A stretch of DNA of 64,000 nucleotides from Adiantum capillus-veneris (GCA_014529385.2 CM043943.1:103698355-103762354); one strand, 5' to 3'. Positions 34,670 to 47,825 are shown, numbered from the stretch's first letter. Translations and numbers: made by a program. The notes: generated by a model from the sequence alone, not told the origin.

Positions 34670-35765
34670 CCCTTTTATTTTTCCCTAAAATAATGTAATT
34701 TTATTGGGATATTTAGATAAGCTAATTATCTGAGATTAACATAATTATCACAATTTTAGTAAGGTATAATTAATCTCTAATAAATAAATCAAGACATTTT
34801 GAATCAATTTGATAATTTTTCCTATTTAATTTATCCAAAAAATAGAGTAATTTTGCTAAATTAATTAGGTGAATTAATTATCTGAGCTTTAAATAATTAT
34901 TACCAATTTCCTAAAATATAATTAACCTCTGATAAAGAACTCAAGTCATTTTGAATCTATTTGCGAATTTCCCTTATTTAATTTGTCCTAAAAAAAGAGT
35001 ATTTCTACTAAAGTAATTAGATAAATTAATTAAATGAACTTCACCTAATTATCACAGGTTTCCTAACATGTAATTACCCTCTAATAAATAACACAATTCA
35101 ATATGAATCCATTTGCTAATTTCCCCTATTCAATTTATCCTAAAAACAGAGTATTTTTGCTAAAGTAATTAAGTAAATTATTTATCTGAGCTTCACATAA
35201 TTATCATGGGTACTCTAATATAAAATTTACCTCTGGTAAATAAATCAAATCATTTTGAATCTATTTGATAATTTTTCCTATTTAATTTGTCCTAAAAGTA
35301 GAGTATTTTTGCTAAAGTAATTAGATAAATTAATTATCTGAGCTTCTCCTAATTATCACTGGTTCCCTAACATATAAGTTACCACTTATAAATAACTTAA
35401 AACATTTGGAATCAATTTAATAATTTTCCATATTTACTTTGTCTTAAAACAAGAGTATTTTTTCTAAAGTAATTAGATAAATTCATTTTTTGAGCTTATC
35501 CTAATTATCGCAGGTTCCCTAACATATAAATAACCATTAATAAATACCTCAAAGCATTTGGAATCCATTTACTAGTTTCCCCTATTTAATTTGTTTTAAA
35601 AACAAAGTATTTTTGCTAAAGTAATTAGGTAGATCAATTATCTGAGCTTCTTCTAGTTATCATGGATTCTCTAACATATAATTAAACATTGATAAATAAC
35701 TCAAAGCATTTGGAATCAATTTGATTATTTTCTCCTTTAATTTTCTCAAAAAAATAGTGTAATTT
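34670..35765 (-). repeat. ~150-bp tandem repeats inside the Ty3-1 5' LTR
   Basis: The same unit series as at 20270-21360, about seven copies, each with TAATTAGATAA / TTAATTATCTGAGC. The two LTRs differ more in this block than elsewhere, as expected if units exchange or mutate faster. Confidence 0.8.
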
Positions 35766-36684
35766 TACCTAATTAATTATGAAAATTACTCAAAAAAATA
35801 TAAGATAATATTCAAAGCTTAATGACTATCTAATGAAGCTCTAATAGTTACCTCAACTTAATTTAAGCTTAATTAATCTATTTCCCATTAATTTATGGTT
35901 AATTTGACTAATTTCAGTCCTAATATGATAGGATAATTAATTAGCTTAACATTTCCAAGCTTAATTACAATAATCAGAAGAGAATATTTAATTAGGAGAG
36001 GGTTTATGAGTATATATAGGCCTAATCTTTGATTTATTAACAAAATAGATTAATCTAGCCTTGCTAATTAAGAAGGATTAGGCTAATTATCATTTAGGTT
36101 AATCGACTAAAGCTTAATCTCTAGTGATTTCTGCGTAGTGTTCTCTCTAGATGAGAGAAAGAGAGTGTGTCAAGGCTCCGAGTCTAAATTTTTATGAAGA
36201 GAAGGGGGTCCTTTTATAGCTTTTTCTGGGCACCTGGCAGTTTCTGGCAGGTTTTGACACCCCAAGCAGGCCCCCAGCTTGCAAATGGCACCATCTACTG
36301 CTAAACCTGTCTCTGACAGGTTCCCCTTAGCTCCACACAGTCCCCATACCTTCCAGAATCGATTTTGGTTGATTTTGCAGATTTCTAATGATGAAAATTT
36401 GAAATATCAGTTAATTCTAGAACCTTGGGTTTAGAAGTCTTTCTTAATAATTATTACTGAAACCATCCAATTTTTATTAACTAATTGAATTCCTATTGTA
36501 ACCTTCCAAGGTCTGTAACTTTTCCTGTTTTTATCGGATTCTGATTCTAAAAATTGCTAACCATAGTAAAGCTCTGCTTATGATTTCAAAAATACCAATA
36601 TTAGCCGTGTTTGAATCCTTCAACAGTGGTTTTCACTTTAATTTTACAAGCTTTGTACAATTTTTAAGGTTTCGAAAACTGGAA

Positions 36685-37760
<1,076 letters not shown>

Positions 37761-37766
37761 TCAAGC

Positions 37767-38661
37767 ATGAGGAAGCTGAACGATAAAGCCGACCCTCTAG
37801 ACGATGCCATTCAAAAGTGCAAAGAGGAAATGACGGAGACCATTACCAAGATGAACCGCAATCTCTTGGGCACAGTAAACATGCTCGAAGGACGCGTGTT
37901 GATCCAAGAGAGCAAGATAAATACGCTGGAAGACCGAGTGACGACTCAAGATGAAGAGATTGCATCACTCAAGAAAGATCTCACCGAAGCACGATCAAGA
38001 AACACACTGGAAGAGGGCGAGCTGCAACCCTCAGTAATTGAAGAAATCAACACGATCAAAGAGCAAGTACGGGCCATCAAAGAGGGAGAAGAGAAACACA
38101 AAGAAATGACGACTTCTTGGGTGGATGTTCTTACCAAAACTCAACCAAAGGCGGATGAAGCCGAGAAATGGATCAAGGTGGCCAAGAAAGGAAAAGGCAA
38201 GGAGATAACACCCACATCCACACCCACTATCATTAATCAGACACTAGAGGAGGAGCAAAGAAGACAGGTGCACACTTTACATGTGAGAATTTGCGGTCTT
38301 AAAGACAAAGCCAATGTGGATGAATGAAGTAAAAGAACTCACAGCCTTGATGGGGGTTCATGAGCCGATGCACACAAGGGCATGGAGAGTGGGCAACATA
38401 AAGAAAAATGGAAGCAGTGGAGAAACCTCAAGAGAAAGAGCACTCATCCTCCGTTTTCCCTCCATGGAAGCGAAGAAGTCCTTCTTGAAGAAAAGACCAA
38501 CTCTTAAAGAGACTGGCATCTTTCTCGGGGATGATCTCACCCTCTCGCAGATCGCTCATATGCAGGAAGGAAAGCCGGTGATTAGAGCGTCAAGATGAAA
38601 AGGCAAGATTTCCTTTTACCAAGATGGAAAAGTGGTAATATTAGAGCGGCGCTCCACATGA
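37767..38661 (+). pseudogene. LINE-A ORF1 (coiled coil and RRM-like)
   Basis: ATG at 37767. Residues ~1-110 form a heptad-rich, charged coiled coil (NMLEGRVLIQESKINTLEDR is a good sample), then a lysine-rich linker and, from about residue 170, TLHVRICGLKDKANVDE. A one-base insertion near 38323 shifts the frame, which then runs as VKELTALMGV, RALILRFPSMEAKKSFLKK and IFLGDDLTLSQ. A TGA at 38596 interrupts it, and the real end appears to be TGA at 38659-38661. The architecture is that of animal-type L1 ORF1 (RNA-binding trimer), not the zinc-knuckle ORF1 common in flowering-plant L1s. Confidence 0.75.
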
Positions 38662-39840
38662 TGGTGCGAGACTTATGGGACCACACTCAAAGTGGCTACC
38701 TGGAACTGTAATGGATCTATGCGTCTTGATGTGGGTGCTTTTGAGGATAGCTTTACTGGAAGAGGCATCATCTTTTACTCTGAGACACACCAGGCCCCTG
38801 GGCAATCCATGCCTCACATCAGTGGATACAAGTGGGACAGCTTACAGATAGGAGACACGCTCAAAGCACAGAGGAAGGGGCTCGGGGGGAGTGGCAGTGT
38901 TATTTAGAGAGGATCTGCAGCCATTGATAAATATAGCCCGCGGGGATGAGCAGGCTAGGTACATGTGGGTGAGATTGAAATCAGAGACAGGCAGATATCT
39001 CTACCTTGCTATTTGCTACTTTCCCCCGAGTACATCAGTTTATGCATCACCCAGAGGACAGTCCCCTTTCTCTATTTTGGATGATGATATATGGGAGTTC
39101 TCTAGGAATGGTGACATTATCATCCTAGGGGACTTCAATGCTAGGACTGCCCATCACCAGGCATTGTTCTATGATACTTCAGAGGAGATGCTTAGAGAGC
39201 TAGATGTTGTAGAGACGGGCCTGTCCAGAGTATCACAAGATGTGGAATATACTGAGTATGGGCGACACCTGATAGACATGGGCACCGCACATGGATTGGC
39301 CATCTTGAACGGCCTATAGAGATTTCGTGCTGCGGGAGGTTTTACATGCTTCCCACATAAACATGGAGCCAGCACAGAGGACTATGTCATGGCATAGCCG
39401 AATCTCATCTCCGGTATCCAAGATCTCACAGTTGGGCCCAGAACGGTTGGGGTGGCAATGGATCATGCTCTGGTGTCGATGACCATCTCCTTCCAGTTCA
39501 GTGTAACACACAGGCCATGGGTAGCAGCCCCTACTCTCTACACCTTCACACGGGAGACGGATTTTGTATACATGGACGGGATATACAGATGCCTATGCAC
39601 TGAGGACCCGGGGCGACCTTTGGAGGAGCTAACTACTATACTGACACAGACATTACATGATGCAGCAGCAGAGGCATACCCACACACCCAGCCTGAGTAG
39701 AGCCACCGATCAGGGAGCATGCCTCAGAACAGCTAGTACGATGAGGAGTGCCGCCAAACTAGAGCCAGACTTCAGAGGGAGGTGATTTTGGGTTACGTCA
39801 CTCACAAACAGTCACAGATTGACTTCCGACGCGAATTTAA
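38662..39840 (+). pseudogene. LINE-A ORF2, endonuclease portion only
   Basis: Starts in the same frame as ORF1 straight after the TGA at 38659, with WCETYGT and then the endonuclease opening VATWNCNGS. No in-frame ATG precedes WNCNG. An extra G in the run at 38884-38889 shifts the frame; the domain continues as VAVLFREDL, DIIILGDFNART (the catalytic D-x-N) and, after TAG at 39317, FTCFPHKHGASTEDYV, then MDHALVS (the H of the final S-D-H box). TAG codons at 39395 and 39698 fall where glutamine fits. The endonuclease would nick target DNA for primed reverse transcription. RT is absent. Confidence 0.8.
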
Positions 39841-40912
39841 CGTTGTTTTTAAAAAGTAGAGCCACTAGGCAACTTAGCAGAATGATTAATAGAGCACTCA
39901 TTTCATGTCTTGTAGAAGCACCTCATATGTGGAGACAATGTTGTTACCATGATCATTCTTGCATTTCATGGCTCTCAATATTACCAACATTATTTCGCCC
40001 TAAATGGTGGAGATTGTGTGGTCTCATTTATTGTAGTTGAGTTATGTCATTATAAATCTTGCCACTCTATGTTAATTAGTTGTTGACTTGCAATGCCTAG
40101 GGCAAAATGCCTACACTAACAAAAGTTGGCTTACTTGCTAGTTGTAGTGGGAGTTGTAGGATTACATGATGATGTGCCAAAACACCTTAATTCTGGGAGC
40201 TTAGAAACATTAGCCAGCAACAAACACGTTGACTTTGCTGCAACCAATATGATCACATATTAGTGCTAGTGGTATACCCCCATTAGTAACATTAATGCAC
40301 CCCAATCACTCTTGCATGCTTGCACCTATTTGTGGTTGGTGCCTACTACAACATCAGATTCTGGGAATTCTGTATTTTTAAGGCCTAGCCAATATGTTTG
40401 AGGCCAAAATCCTCCAATATTAGCTAGGCCTCCATACAAGAAAAAACACATTTTGTTGTCCTCACATGCCCCACAAGCCCCACAATAATGCAAGCAACAC
40501 CATAGTGTATTAATAAATGATTTAATGGACTCCGATATTTCATGAAACAATCTATAAAAAAATCCTTCAATTTGGTGGAAAGTATGCTAGAGAAAAATTG
40601 TGTTCAAGGAGTTTGCAATTGTAGACATATCATCCTAATTGCCCAAAGTACCTTTTGAGAGTTTTTTTTGCACAAATTCCTTAAATCTCTTTATTTCCAA
40701 TTATTTATTTTGATAGGATCTGCTCGACTTTTTCTTTGCTCGATAAATCTTGCTCAGTGTTTGGTAGAACTTTTATAAAAGCATGGTTTAAATCAAAGTT
40801 GTTGTGAGTGTGAGTGTGTTTATACTAGTAGCTATAGCATAAACTAGGTAGAGGGTAACCCTAAGCTGTCAGAGATAGTGTTTTTGTGGGAGAGAGTGTG
40901 AAGGCATGGGGA

Positions 40913-40913
<1 letters not shown>
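39841..40913. other. Non-genic stretch, nothing recognised
   Basis: No frame with a motif and no repeat longer than a few units. AT-rich, single-copy-looking sequence between the two LINEs. Confidence 0.45.
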
Positions 40914-40969
<56 letters not shown>

Positions 40970-40970
40970 C
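40914..40970. repeat. (GT)n microsatellite
   Basis: About 27 GT units immediately before the first LINE-B upstream monomer. Confidence 0.95.
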
Positions 40971-41063
40971 ATATGTTTTTTTAACGTGTGTAGAGCACAA
41001 CAAGTAACAAATATGGTGGATTACCTCGGGTTTACCTTGAGGTCACATGCAATGGCAGTCCTA

Positions 41064-41126
<63 letters not shown>

Positions 41127-41240
41127 CATGTTCATCTATTGTTTTACATATGTAGGACATAATAAGTTACAATATGGTGGTCTACCTTGGGTTTACCTTG
41201 AGATCACTCGCAATGGCAATTCTGCCATCTCTCACAGAAA
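40971..41240 (+). repeat. Two tandem upstream monomers of LINE-B
   Basis: About 100 bp at 40971-41068 (CACAACAAGTAACAAATATGG...GGTTTACCTTGAGGTCAC...CTACCATCTC) recur at about 41125-41233 with about 80% identity, the two copies being separated by (CT)n at 41069-41124. They stand directly upstream of ORF1, like the promoter monomers of some L1 5' ends. A weak third likeness (CATGTGTTTTTTCAATGTGTG) follows the LINE tail near 45748. Confidence 0.6.
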
Positions 41241-41330
41241 TTTTCAGAGTCATGGAAGGCGTTTCTGTAGCAGCATTTTCGAAGTGAACAGGTTCAACAA
41301 AATTGATTCTCATCTCCTATTTTACATACA

Positions 41331-42295
41331 ATGTCTTCCGGCACTCGCAAGGGTTCTTCTTCTTCAACAAGGTCCACAACCATTGTGGAAAATGATCCAA
41401 AATCTCCTAAGTGTGGAGATAGCAACACAACCACCCAACCAACGACATCGGAAACCATGATCATGGCGTACTTGGTATCATTGCAAGAGACCGTAAACAA
41501 ACAAGGCGAAGACTTACGAGCACTTGCAATGGAGAATGACACACTAAGGGTACTTGTGGTTGAGAATGAGAATCTCAAGAGGACACTTGAGATGCAAACA
41601 ACACGTTTGATGCAACTTGAAGAGGAAGTCAAGGAATGTAAACGCTCTCTTGTGGACTTGAATGCTTTGAAGGAGCGGATGAGCAAAGTAGAGCATGACC
41701 ATGTATTGAAAGAGGAGAAATTTGACACTATGAGCCGGGATGTATGCGACATGAAAAATGTATGCACAAACAAGTCTTGGGCTGATGTATGTGGTAGCAA
41801 TGTGGTTTCTAATTCCTCACTCATGCAAGCTATGGTTCACAAGCTATGGTTCAAACAAAGAATGTTGAGAATGTAGATGTGGAGGAGTTGAAGGAACGGG
41901 AGCGACGTTCCAAGAACATTGTTATTCGTGGAATTCCCGAAGAGAAGTTAGAGACACCTCCTTCTCTTGCCATTGTTATTGAAGATTTCTTCAAAACCCA
42001 CTTTGGCATGTCCGGAGTTATGGTCTATGGAGCACATAGAGTGGGGAAGCAAGGAGCTCCTCGCTCGGGAGAACGGCCAATTGTATGCACCATGTCGGAT
42101 GAGACCAAGCAAAAGATTATCCTTGATAATAGTTGGATCTATTTGAAGAATACAAAATGTTTTGTATGTGAAGATCGCACTATTAAGCAACAAAATATGC
42201 GTCGCAAGGCATATGAGGAAAAGAATAATAAAAACAAGGAAATCTCTCATGAAGAAAATGTGCCCAAGGAGGAGGCAAGTCTCTCAAGCAAATAG
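41331..42295 (+). pseudogene. LINE-B ORF1 (coiled coil and RRM-like), one frameshift
   Basis: ATG at 41331 (MSSGTRKGSS). Residues ~40-130 are a leucine-heptad coiled coil (LVVENENLKRTLEMQTTRLM). A tandem 14-bp duplication of CAAGCTATGGTTCA at 41826-41839 and 41840-41853 breaks the frame. The second part runs in the frame of ORF2 with the RRM-like RSKNIVIRGIPEEKLE, then MVYGAHRVGKQG and a lysine-rich end to TAG at 42293-42295. This is the layout of an L1 RNA-binding chaperone. Removing one duplicate unit in thought would leave a single frame from 41331. Confidence 0.85.
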
Positions 42296-44163
42296 GGATG
42301 CGTGACCTATGAGACCGAGTTACAATTGAAAATATGCTTTTGGAATTGTAATGGATACCCATGGAATGCGGGGGTTGGCATTGATGAACTAACAAGCAAA
42401 GCCGATGTTGTACTTCTTGTTGAAACTTGGGAGCATGATACACAAAGGATTAACGGCTTGGAGGATTACAATGTACATTCATTGATGTGGTCAAAGAATC
42501 TCAAGCAACGAAGAGGACAAGGAGGGTTAGCATGTATGGTTAAGAAAGGATTGGAAGATTTTGTATCAATTGTGAAAGATGACAAGTACAAACGTTATGT
42601 ATGGCTGAAAATTATGACACCAAAAAGAGCACCCATTTTTGTAGCCGGTTGCTACATTCCTCATCATGATTCTCCCTTTTATGCTTGCATGGATAGAGAT
42701 CAACCATTTTCTGATTTGGAAGAGGACATTGCTTATTTCAAAGGTGAAGGTGATGTTATTGTATTGGGGATATGAATGCTCGCACAAAAACATTGCAACA
42801 TGATACTCAACAATTTGATATGCCATACATTTCAAGGGAGTTGGAGGAAGTTCACTTGTATGATCGTACTTCAATGGATGAGAAAGAGCCGGATCACTAT
42901 GGAAAGTTACTTTTACACATGTGTAATAGCACGGGCATGCTCATTGCCAATGGTGTATCTTTGTGGAGTGGAACCAATGGATTTACATGTAAAAGACATA
43001 ATGGGGATAGTGTGATTGACTATATGCTACTCTCTGAAGCCATCATGTATCGCATAAAGAGTTTTATGTTTGGTCAATGGACCCCGGAATCCGACCATCG
43101 CACCTTATGTATTGACCTTTCATGTGGAGAAGCAACTAAGCATGATAATCTCAACCAAAGGAAAGAGAAGTTATCACTATGTATGGATTTCAAACGGGCA
43201 CCAATGTACATTGAAATGGTTGAGAAAAAATTATGGATGACAAAGCTTCAATGTGATGCACCATTGGAAACTAAATGGGAAGCTTTTAAGAAAGCTATTT
43301 GTTCTTGTGCGGAAGAATGCTTTGCCATAAAGCATCTCCATGGTATCAACAAAGATAGATCACGCAAAAGGTGGTTTGATAAAGAATGTCAAGATGCTCG
43401 AAAGTCCTTGATAAAGCTTGATGCAACTATGGACAAATACAACTATCAAAGTCATTTGCATACATACAAGGCATTGATTCAAAAGAAGAGAAGAAGATGG
43501 GAAGTAAAGCAACAAGAATTTCAAGTCCAAGAAAAGGCACATGCATGTGGAAGATTTTGGAGAAACTTGAGAGGCAAGCGGGTTGAGAATTTTGGTAACT
43601 TGAGTCTAGTGGATATGTACACACATTGTAGGCAATTATATGAGCAAGAAAATACTGAAAAAATGCCATTTTATGGTTCACTCCCATGTATGCCGTCTTT
43701 TTTTACTATTGAGGATGTATGCGGTGGGCTTGAAAAGTTGGCCACTCGCAAAGCGAGAGATCTTCAAGGTATCAAGCCGGAGATGATCAAATGGACGGGA
43801 GATTTTACCCATGAGTGGATGTGTGATATGTTCAACCTTGCACTTCAACATGGTATGCCTTATGATTGGAGTACTAATTGGGTTAAGCCTTTGCATAAAG
43901 GAGGGGATGTAAAGAATGTAAGCAACTACCGGACTATAATGATTGGGTCTCTTATGGCAAAGTTATTTGGGTGCATAATGGAGATGAAATTGAGTGATTG
44001 GGCTGAAGAGAATGACAAGCGTGCAAAGGGACAAGCGGGTTTTGGTCGATGCCATAGCACCATTGATCATCTTGTCACTCTTCGTGTTCTCATGGAGGAA
44101 AGTCGGTTGAAAGGCAAGCGATTGTATTTTGTTTTGTGGACTTTAAGAAAGCCTTTGATATGA
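42296..44163 (+). pseudogene. LINE-B ORF2: endonuclease and RT N-terminal half
   Basis: Begins in the same frame as the end of ORF1 with GCVTYETE and then ICFWNCNGYPW; no in-frame ATG lies between the TAG at 42293 and the endonuclease. Loss of one G in the run at 42766-42769 shifts the frame exactly at the catalytic GDMNART motif. The domain goes on with VIDYMLLSEA and the ESDHRTLC box. After a linker the RT opens (KARDLQGIKPEMIKW, WVKPLHKGGDVKNVSNYR, GQAGFGRCHSTIDHL). A T missing at about 44127-44130 shifts the frame within the motif that reads VDFKKAFD in the next frame. Confidence 0.88.
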
Positions 44164-45692
44164 TTCCACGTAACAATTTGTGGAGAAGGATGGAAGAACT
44201 CCAAGTGCCAAGTGAGTTTATGCTTGCGGTTTCTCGAATCTATGAGAAGGTGATTTGTCAATTGCGTATGGGAAGAGAAATTTCAGAAATTTTTGTAAGC
44301 ACTATTGGGGTTAAACAAGGATGTCCATTGTCACCAACTCTCTTTGGTCTATGCATCGATCAATTGGAACAAATGGTACTTGACTTTATGCAAGAAGAAG
44401 GCATTGAAAAGGTCACTATTTGCAATGCGGTAATCATGCTTTTGTTGTATGCGGATGATGTAGTGCTTCTAGCACACACTTTAGAAGATGCACAAAAGCT
44501 TATGGTTGTCCTTGAGAACTTTTGCTTGCATAGTGGGCTGATTGTAAATGAATCCAAAACAAAGGTTATGCTTGTGAAAACCAACCATAAGGAGAAGCCA
44601 TGCATTGTGTACAACAACGAGACACTTGAAGTTGTTGAGAGCTTTAAGTACCTTGGCCTTGAGGTTCCATCCAATCACAAGTGGCATGAATGTGCTATGC
44701 ATCGTTTGGAAGCGGGAAAGAGAGCATATTATGCATTTGAGAACATGTGTAATGCGGGAAACATCAAGTGTTGGGTTCTCAAGAAGTATCTTTTTGATGC
44801 ATTGGTGACACCGGTTCTTCTTTATGGAGTTGAAGTGTGGGGTGGGAGCATCTCAAAGTCTACTTGGAAAGAGTTTGAGAATGTCCAAAAGCGTTTTCTT
44901 ACAAACTTTCTCCAAGTTAAGACACAAACACCATATATGCTCCTACTTCTTGAGTCGGGATCTCTTCCAATTGAGGTTATGGGCATGGAAAGGGTTGTGG
45001 AGTACATGATAAAGATGCGTCAAAACCCCTCACATCGACTTCCTACAATTGCATGGGAAGCAAGCAAAAAAGTTCAAAAGACGCATAAAAGCAAGATCTT
45101 GAGCACGGGATGGATGCAAGACATAAAGAAGTGGTTTGGGAGATGGGATGCATTACACTTGCTACATGATGCTTCAATTGACTCTCAAGTGAATGAAGCT
45201 TTTCTACAACGCCAATGTATTACGGCTTGGGAGAAATCCGGTGGGTCACGCTTCATACATTACACCACCTATATTGCCCCCAACTACAAAACCATGTTCT
45301 TCGCTGAGAGAGGAAACCGTACTCACACTTACATGCTTGAGCCTATTCCCTTGTCCGCGATACGCACTATCGCAGCAATTCGGCTTAGCTCCCATTTCCT
45401 TCGATGCGAGATAGGGCGTTGGGGCAATGGAGAAGAGTCAAATCGATTGTGCACATTATGCTCACTACAAGTTCGAGAGTCTGAGTACCACACACTACTA
45501 GAGTGCTCAGCTTTTGATCACATCCGAACTTGCTTCTCTCACATTTTCAGCCATAACTTAGACCTACACACTTTCCTCTCCCAGCCAAAGTGTGGGCTCT
45601 CCATTGCGACTCTCATCACTACAATTTTGGAGCATCGAGAGTCACTCATCAGCCGTACACATACTACATCACATGTAACTTTGGTCCCATAG
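44136..45692 (+). pseudogene. LINE-B ORF2: RT catalytic half and C-terminal segment
   Basis: A 518-codon open stretch. RT motifs are DFKKAFDMIPRNNLW, GVKQGCPLSPTLFGL and the catalytic LLYADDVVLLA (Y-A-D-D). The thumb and connector follow (SFKYLGLEV, VLLYGVEVWGG). Near the end lies NRLCTLCSLQVRESEYHTLLEC, shortened here to its key spacing C-x2-C...H-x4-C, the zinc-knuckle-like element typical of L1 ORF2. It ends at TAG/TAA about 45692. The product would copy LINE RNA at a nicked target. Confidence 0.9.
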
Positions 45693-45745
45693 GTCATATT
45701 TGACCTCCGAGGACGATAATAAAATCTATCTATCTATCTCTCTCT
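45693..45745 (+). other. LINE-B 3' end and (ATCT)n tail
   Basis: After the stop comes TTTGACCTCCGAGGACGATAATAAAATCTATCTATCTATC. A short microsatellite instead of poly-A closes the element and runs into CTCTCT. It includes a possible AATAAA signal. Confidence 0.75.
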
Positions 45746-46480
45746 CCTCATGTGTTTTTTCAATGTGTGCAACAAACAGAAGAAGACCAATAGCTATGCT
45801 AGTGGGTGAGTCTTTTGCATGAGTTGTGCTCTGGCATTGCATGATTACGGAAGGGGTTGATCAACAAATATATCTTGAAGGCTTGTAGTGTAGCAAGGTT
45901 CATAGGTAAGGAAATTGGTGAATAGAAGGATCTTGCAACTAGGAATCTCTTCTATGATATGCCCAACTTCACAACTATTGCGTATCTATTGCCTCTCATC
46001 TTTTTAGGGTTTAGGGTTTTGGAGTCCAATTTTATCATAATCCATGTGTATTTTGTGATTGCAGCGGATGTTGTATGTGTGCATTGAAAAAGGAAGGAAA
46101 GGCATCCATTGTCAATATAGGGGATGAATGTCAAAACAGATTGTCAGAGTTGTGTTTAGTTTATTTAGGTTACATGCAGCTTTTTTAAGCTTTTTTTATA
46201 ATTAGAAAAACTTAAGTTTCCAAAACCTTAGTGTAAACAAAAAGATTTTCTAAAGAAACTGATCCTAACACATATTGGAATGAATTAAGCTTTAACTATT
46301 AATCTCTCCCCTATGTAAGCATATCTTTCTTATTGACAAAGAATGTGCTCATGTTGAAAATATAGGTAGCTCATTCCAATCTCTTTCTTTTCGGTTCTTC
46401 CCCATGTAATCAGATCCTTATTGCCAAAGAATATACGTCATGTTGAAAATGGTGCCATTTAGCTTTGACCACATAGTCGT
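45746..46480. other. Non-genic stretch, nothing recognised
   Basis: AT-rich sequence with no supported gene. The first 35 bp show a weak likeness to the LINE-B upstream monomer. Confidence 0.4.
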
Positions 46481-46481
46481 A

Positions 46482-46553
<72 letters not shown>

Positions 46554-46566
46554 CCCCCCCCCCCCA
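46481..46566. repeat. (CT)n followed by poly-C
   Basis: About 33 CT units with one CC slip, then about 15 C and 7 A. Confidence 0.95.
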
Positions 46567-46589
46567 AAAAAACAAAACACAAACAAAAA

Positions 46590-47134
46590 CCGGCCCTATT
46601 GCTCTGTGTATCATCTTTGTCAATATTTTGGTGGGCTCTAACAAGGGTCTATGGGGGCTCCTCCATGCTAGAAACCTATATAGATCTTCTTCATACACTT
46701 TATCTATATCTCTGCAAAAGTGGTATCCTAGATGGCGATGCACTACATGATGAAATCCATGAATAGTATAACATAGATCTAATCAAAAGATATAGGATCA
46801 TGATCTACAACCACTCCAGCAAGATTGATAAGTCGTGAATGCATGGTAGAAGTAATGTGGGAGCTAGAACATAATCCATAGTGCTATCACCACGTCTATG
46901 AGGGAAGTAGGTGATGAGAGCCACCAATAGTGTAAGTAAGATCTAATCAAAAGATATAGGAGCATGATCTACAACCACTCCAGCAAGTATGGGCAAGATC
47001 GATAAGCTGAGAATGCATGGTGGAAGTAATGTGGGAACTAGAACATAATCCATAGTGCTAGCACCATGTATATGAGGGAAGAAAATGATGGTACTTGAAG
47101 AGTAGTTCCTTTCAAGACCATTCAAAAGGGTCAA
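46590..47134 (-). pseudogene. LINE endonuclease fragment with internal duplication
   Basis: The minus strand encodes FFPHIHGASTMDYVL followed by ILAGVVVDHAPISF, matching LINE-A FTCFPHKHGASTEDYV and VAMDHALVS, then (after a duplicated block) DIDKVYEEDLYRFL and ILTKMIHRA, matching LINE-A TDFVYMDGIYRCL and ILTQTLHDA. The endonuclease end is present twice because about 166 bp (46773-46938) are repeated at 46939-47100. No RT follows. It is an old fragment of the same LINE clade as LINE-A, in the opposite orientation. Confidence 0.7.
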
Positions 47135-47215
47135 TCCATGTGATAGAGTGTAGGTTTAGAGTGATCTTTGTGAGTGAGATGTGGAGGAAGCTTCTGAGTT
47201 TCCTCATGCCATGTG

Positions 47216-47284
47216 GCTCACTCCCAACCAAAAAATCTCACTTGCAAAAAGCTCACTCCCAACCAAAAAATCTCACTTGCAAAG
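47216..47284. repeat. 35-bp tandem duplication
   Basis: GCTCACTCCCAACCAAAAAA... occurs twice back to back with no change, so it is probably recent. Confidence 0.9.
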
Positions 47285-47461
47285 CTCCTTTGAAAGTTCT
47301 CTCCCAAGTTCAATATGGCGTAGGTTCTTTCTCCATCTCATCCTTATGTCTTTGTCTCCTTGAAGGGCATCTTTTGCTACTACTCCTTTGTTTTATATGT
47401 GAAGAGGAAGCTTCTCTGTGTGTATGGGTATGTCTTTATTGACTTAGACCTTTATTAATGT

Positions 47462-47825
<364 letters not shown>

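Larger units (their letters stand above)
37767..39840 (+). mobile_element. LINE-A, L1-like, lacking its reverse transcriptase
   Basis: The order is ORF1 (coiled coil plus RRM-like region), a stop, then the EEP endonuclease of ORF2 and the following linker; the coding resemblance ends near 39840 with no RT. LINEs are normally shortened at the 5' end by incomplete reverse transcription, so a copy with an intact 5' half and missing 3' half points to later deletion or to a break. Nonsense codons and a few one-base shifts mark it as inactive. Confidence 0.85.
41241..45745 (+). mobile_element. LINE-B, nearly full-length L1-like element
   Basis: ORF1, endonuclease, RT and a C-terminal zinc-knuckle-like segment are all present on the plus strand, followed by a short 3' end with ATAATAAAA and an (ATCT)n tail. 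Damage is limited to one 14-bp duplication and two one-base losses, so it is far better preserved than LINE-A. The 5' limit is uncertain because the monomers above may belong to it. Confidence 0.9.
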
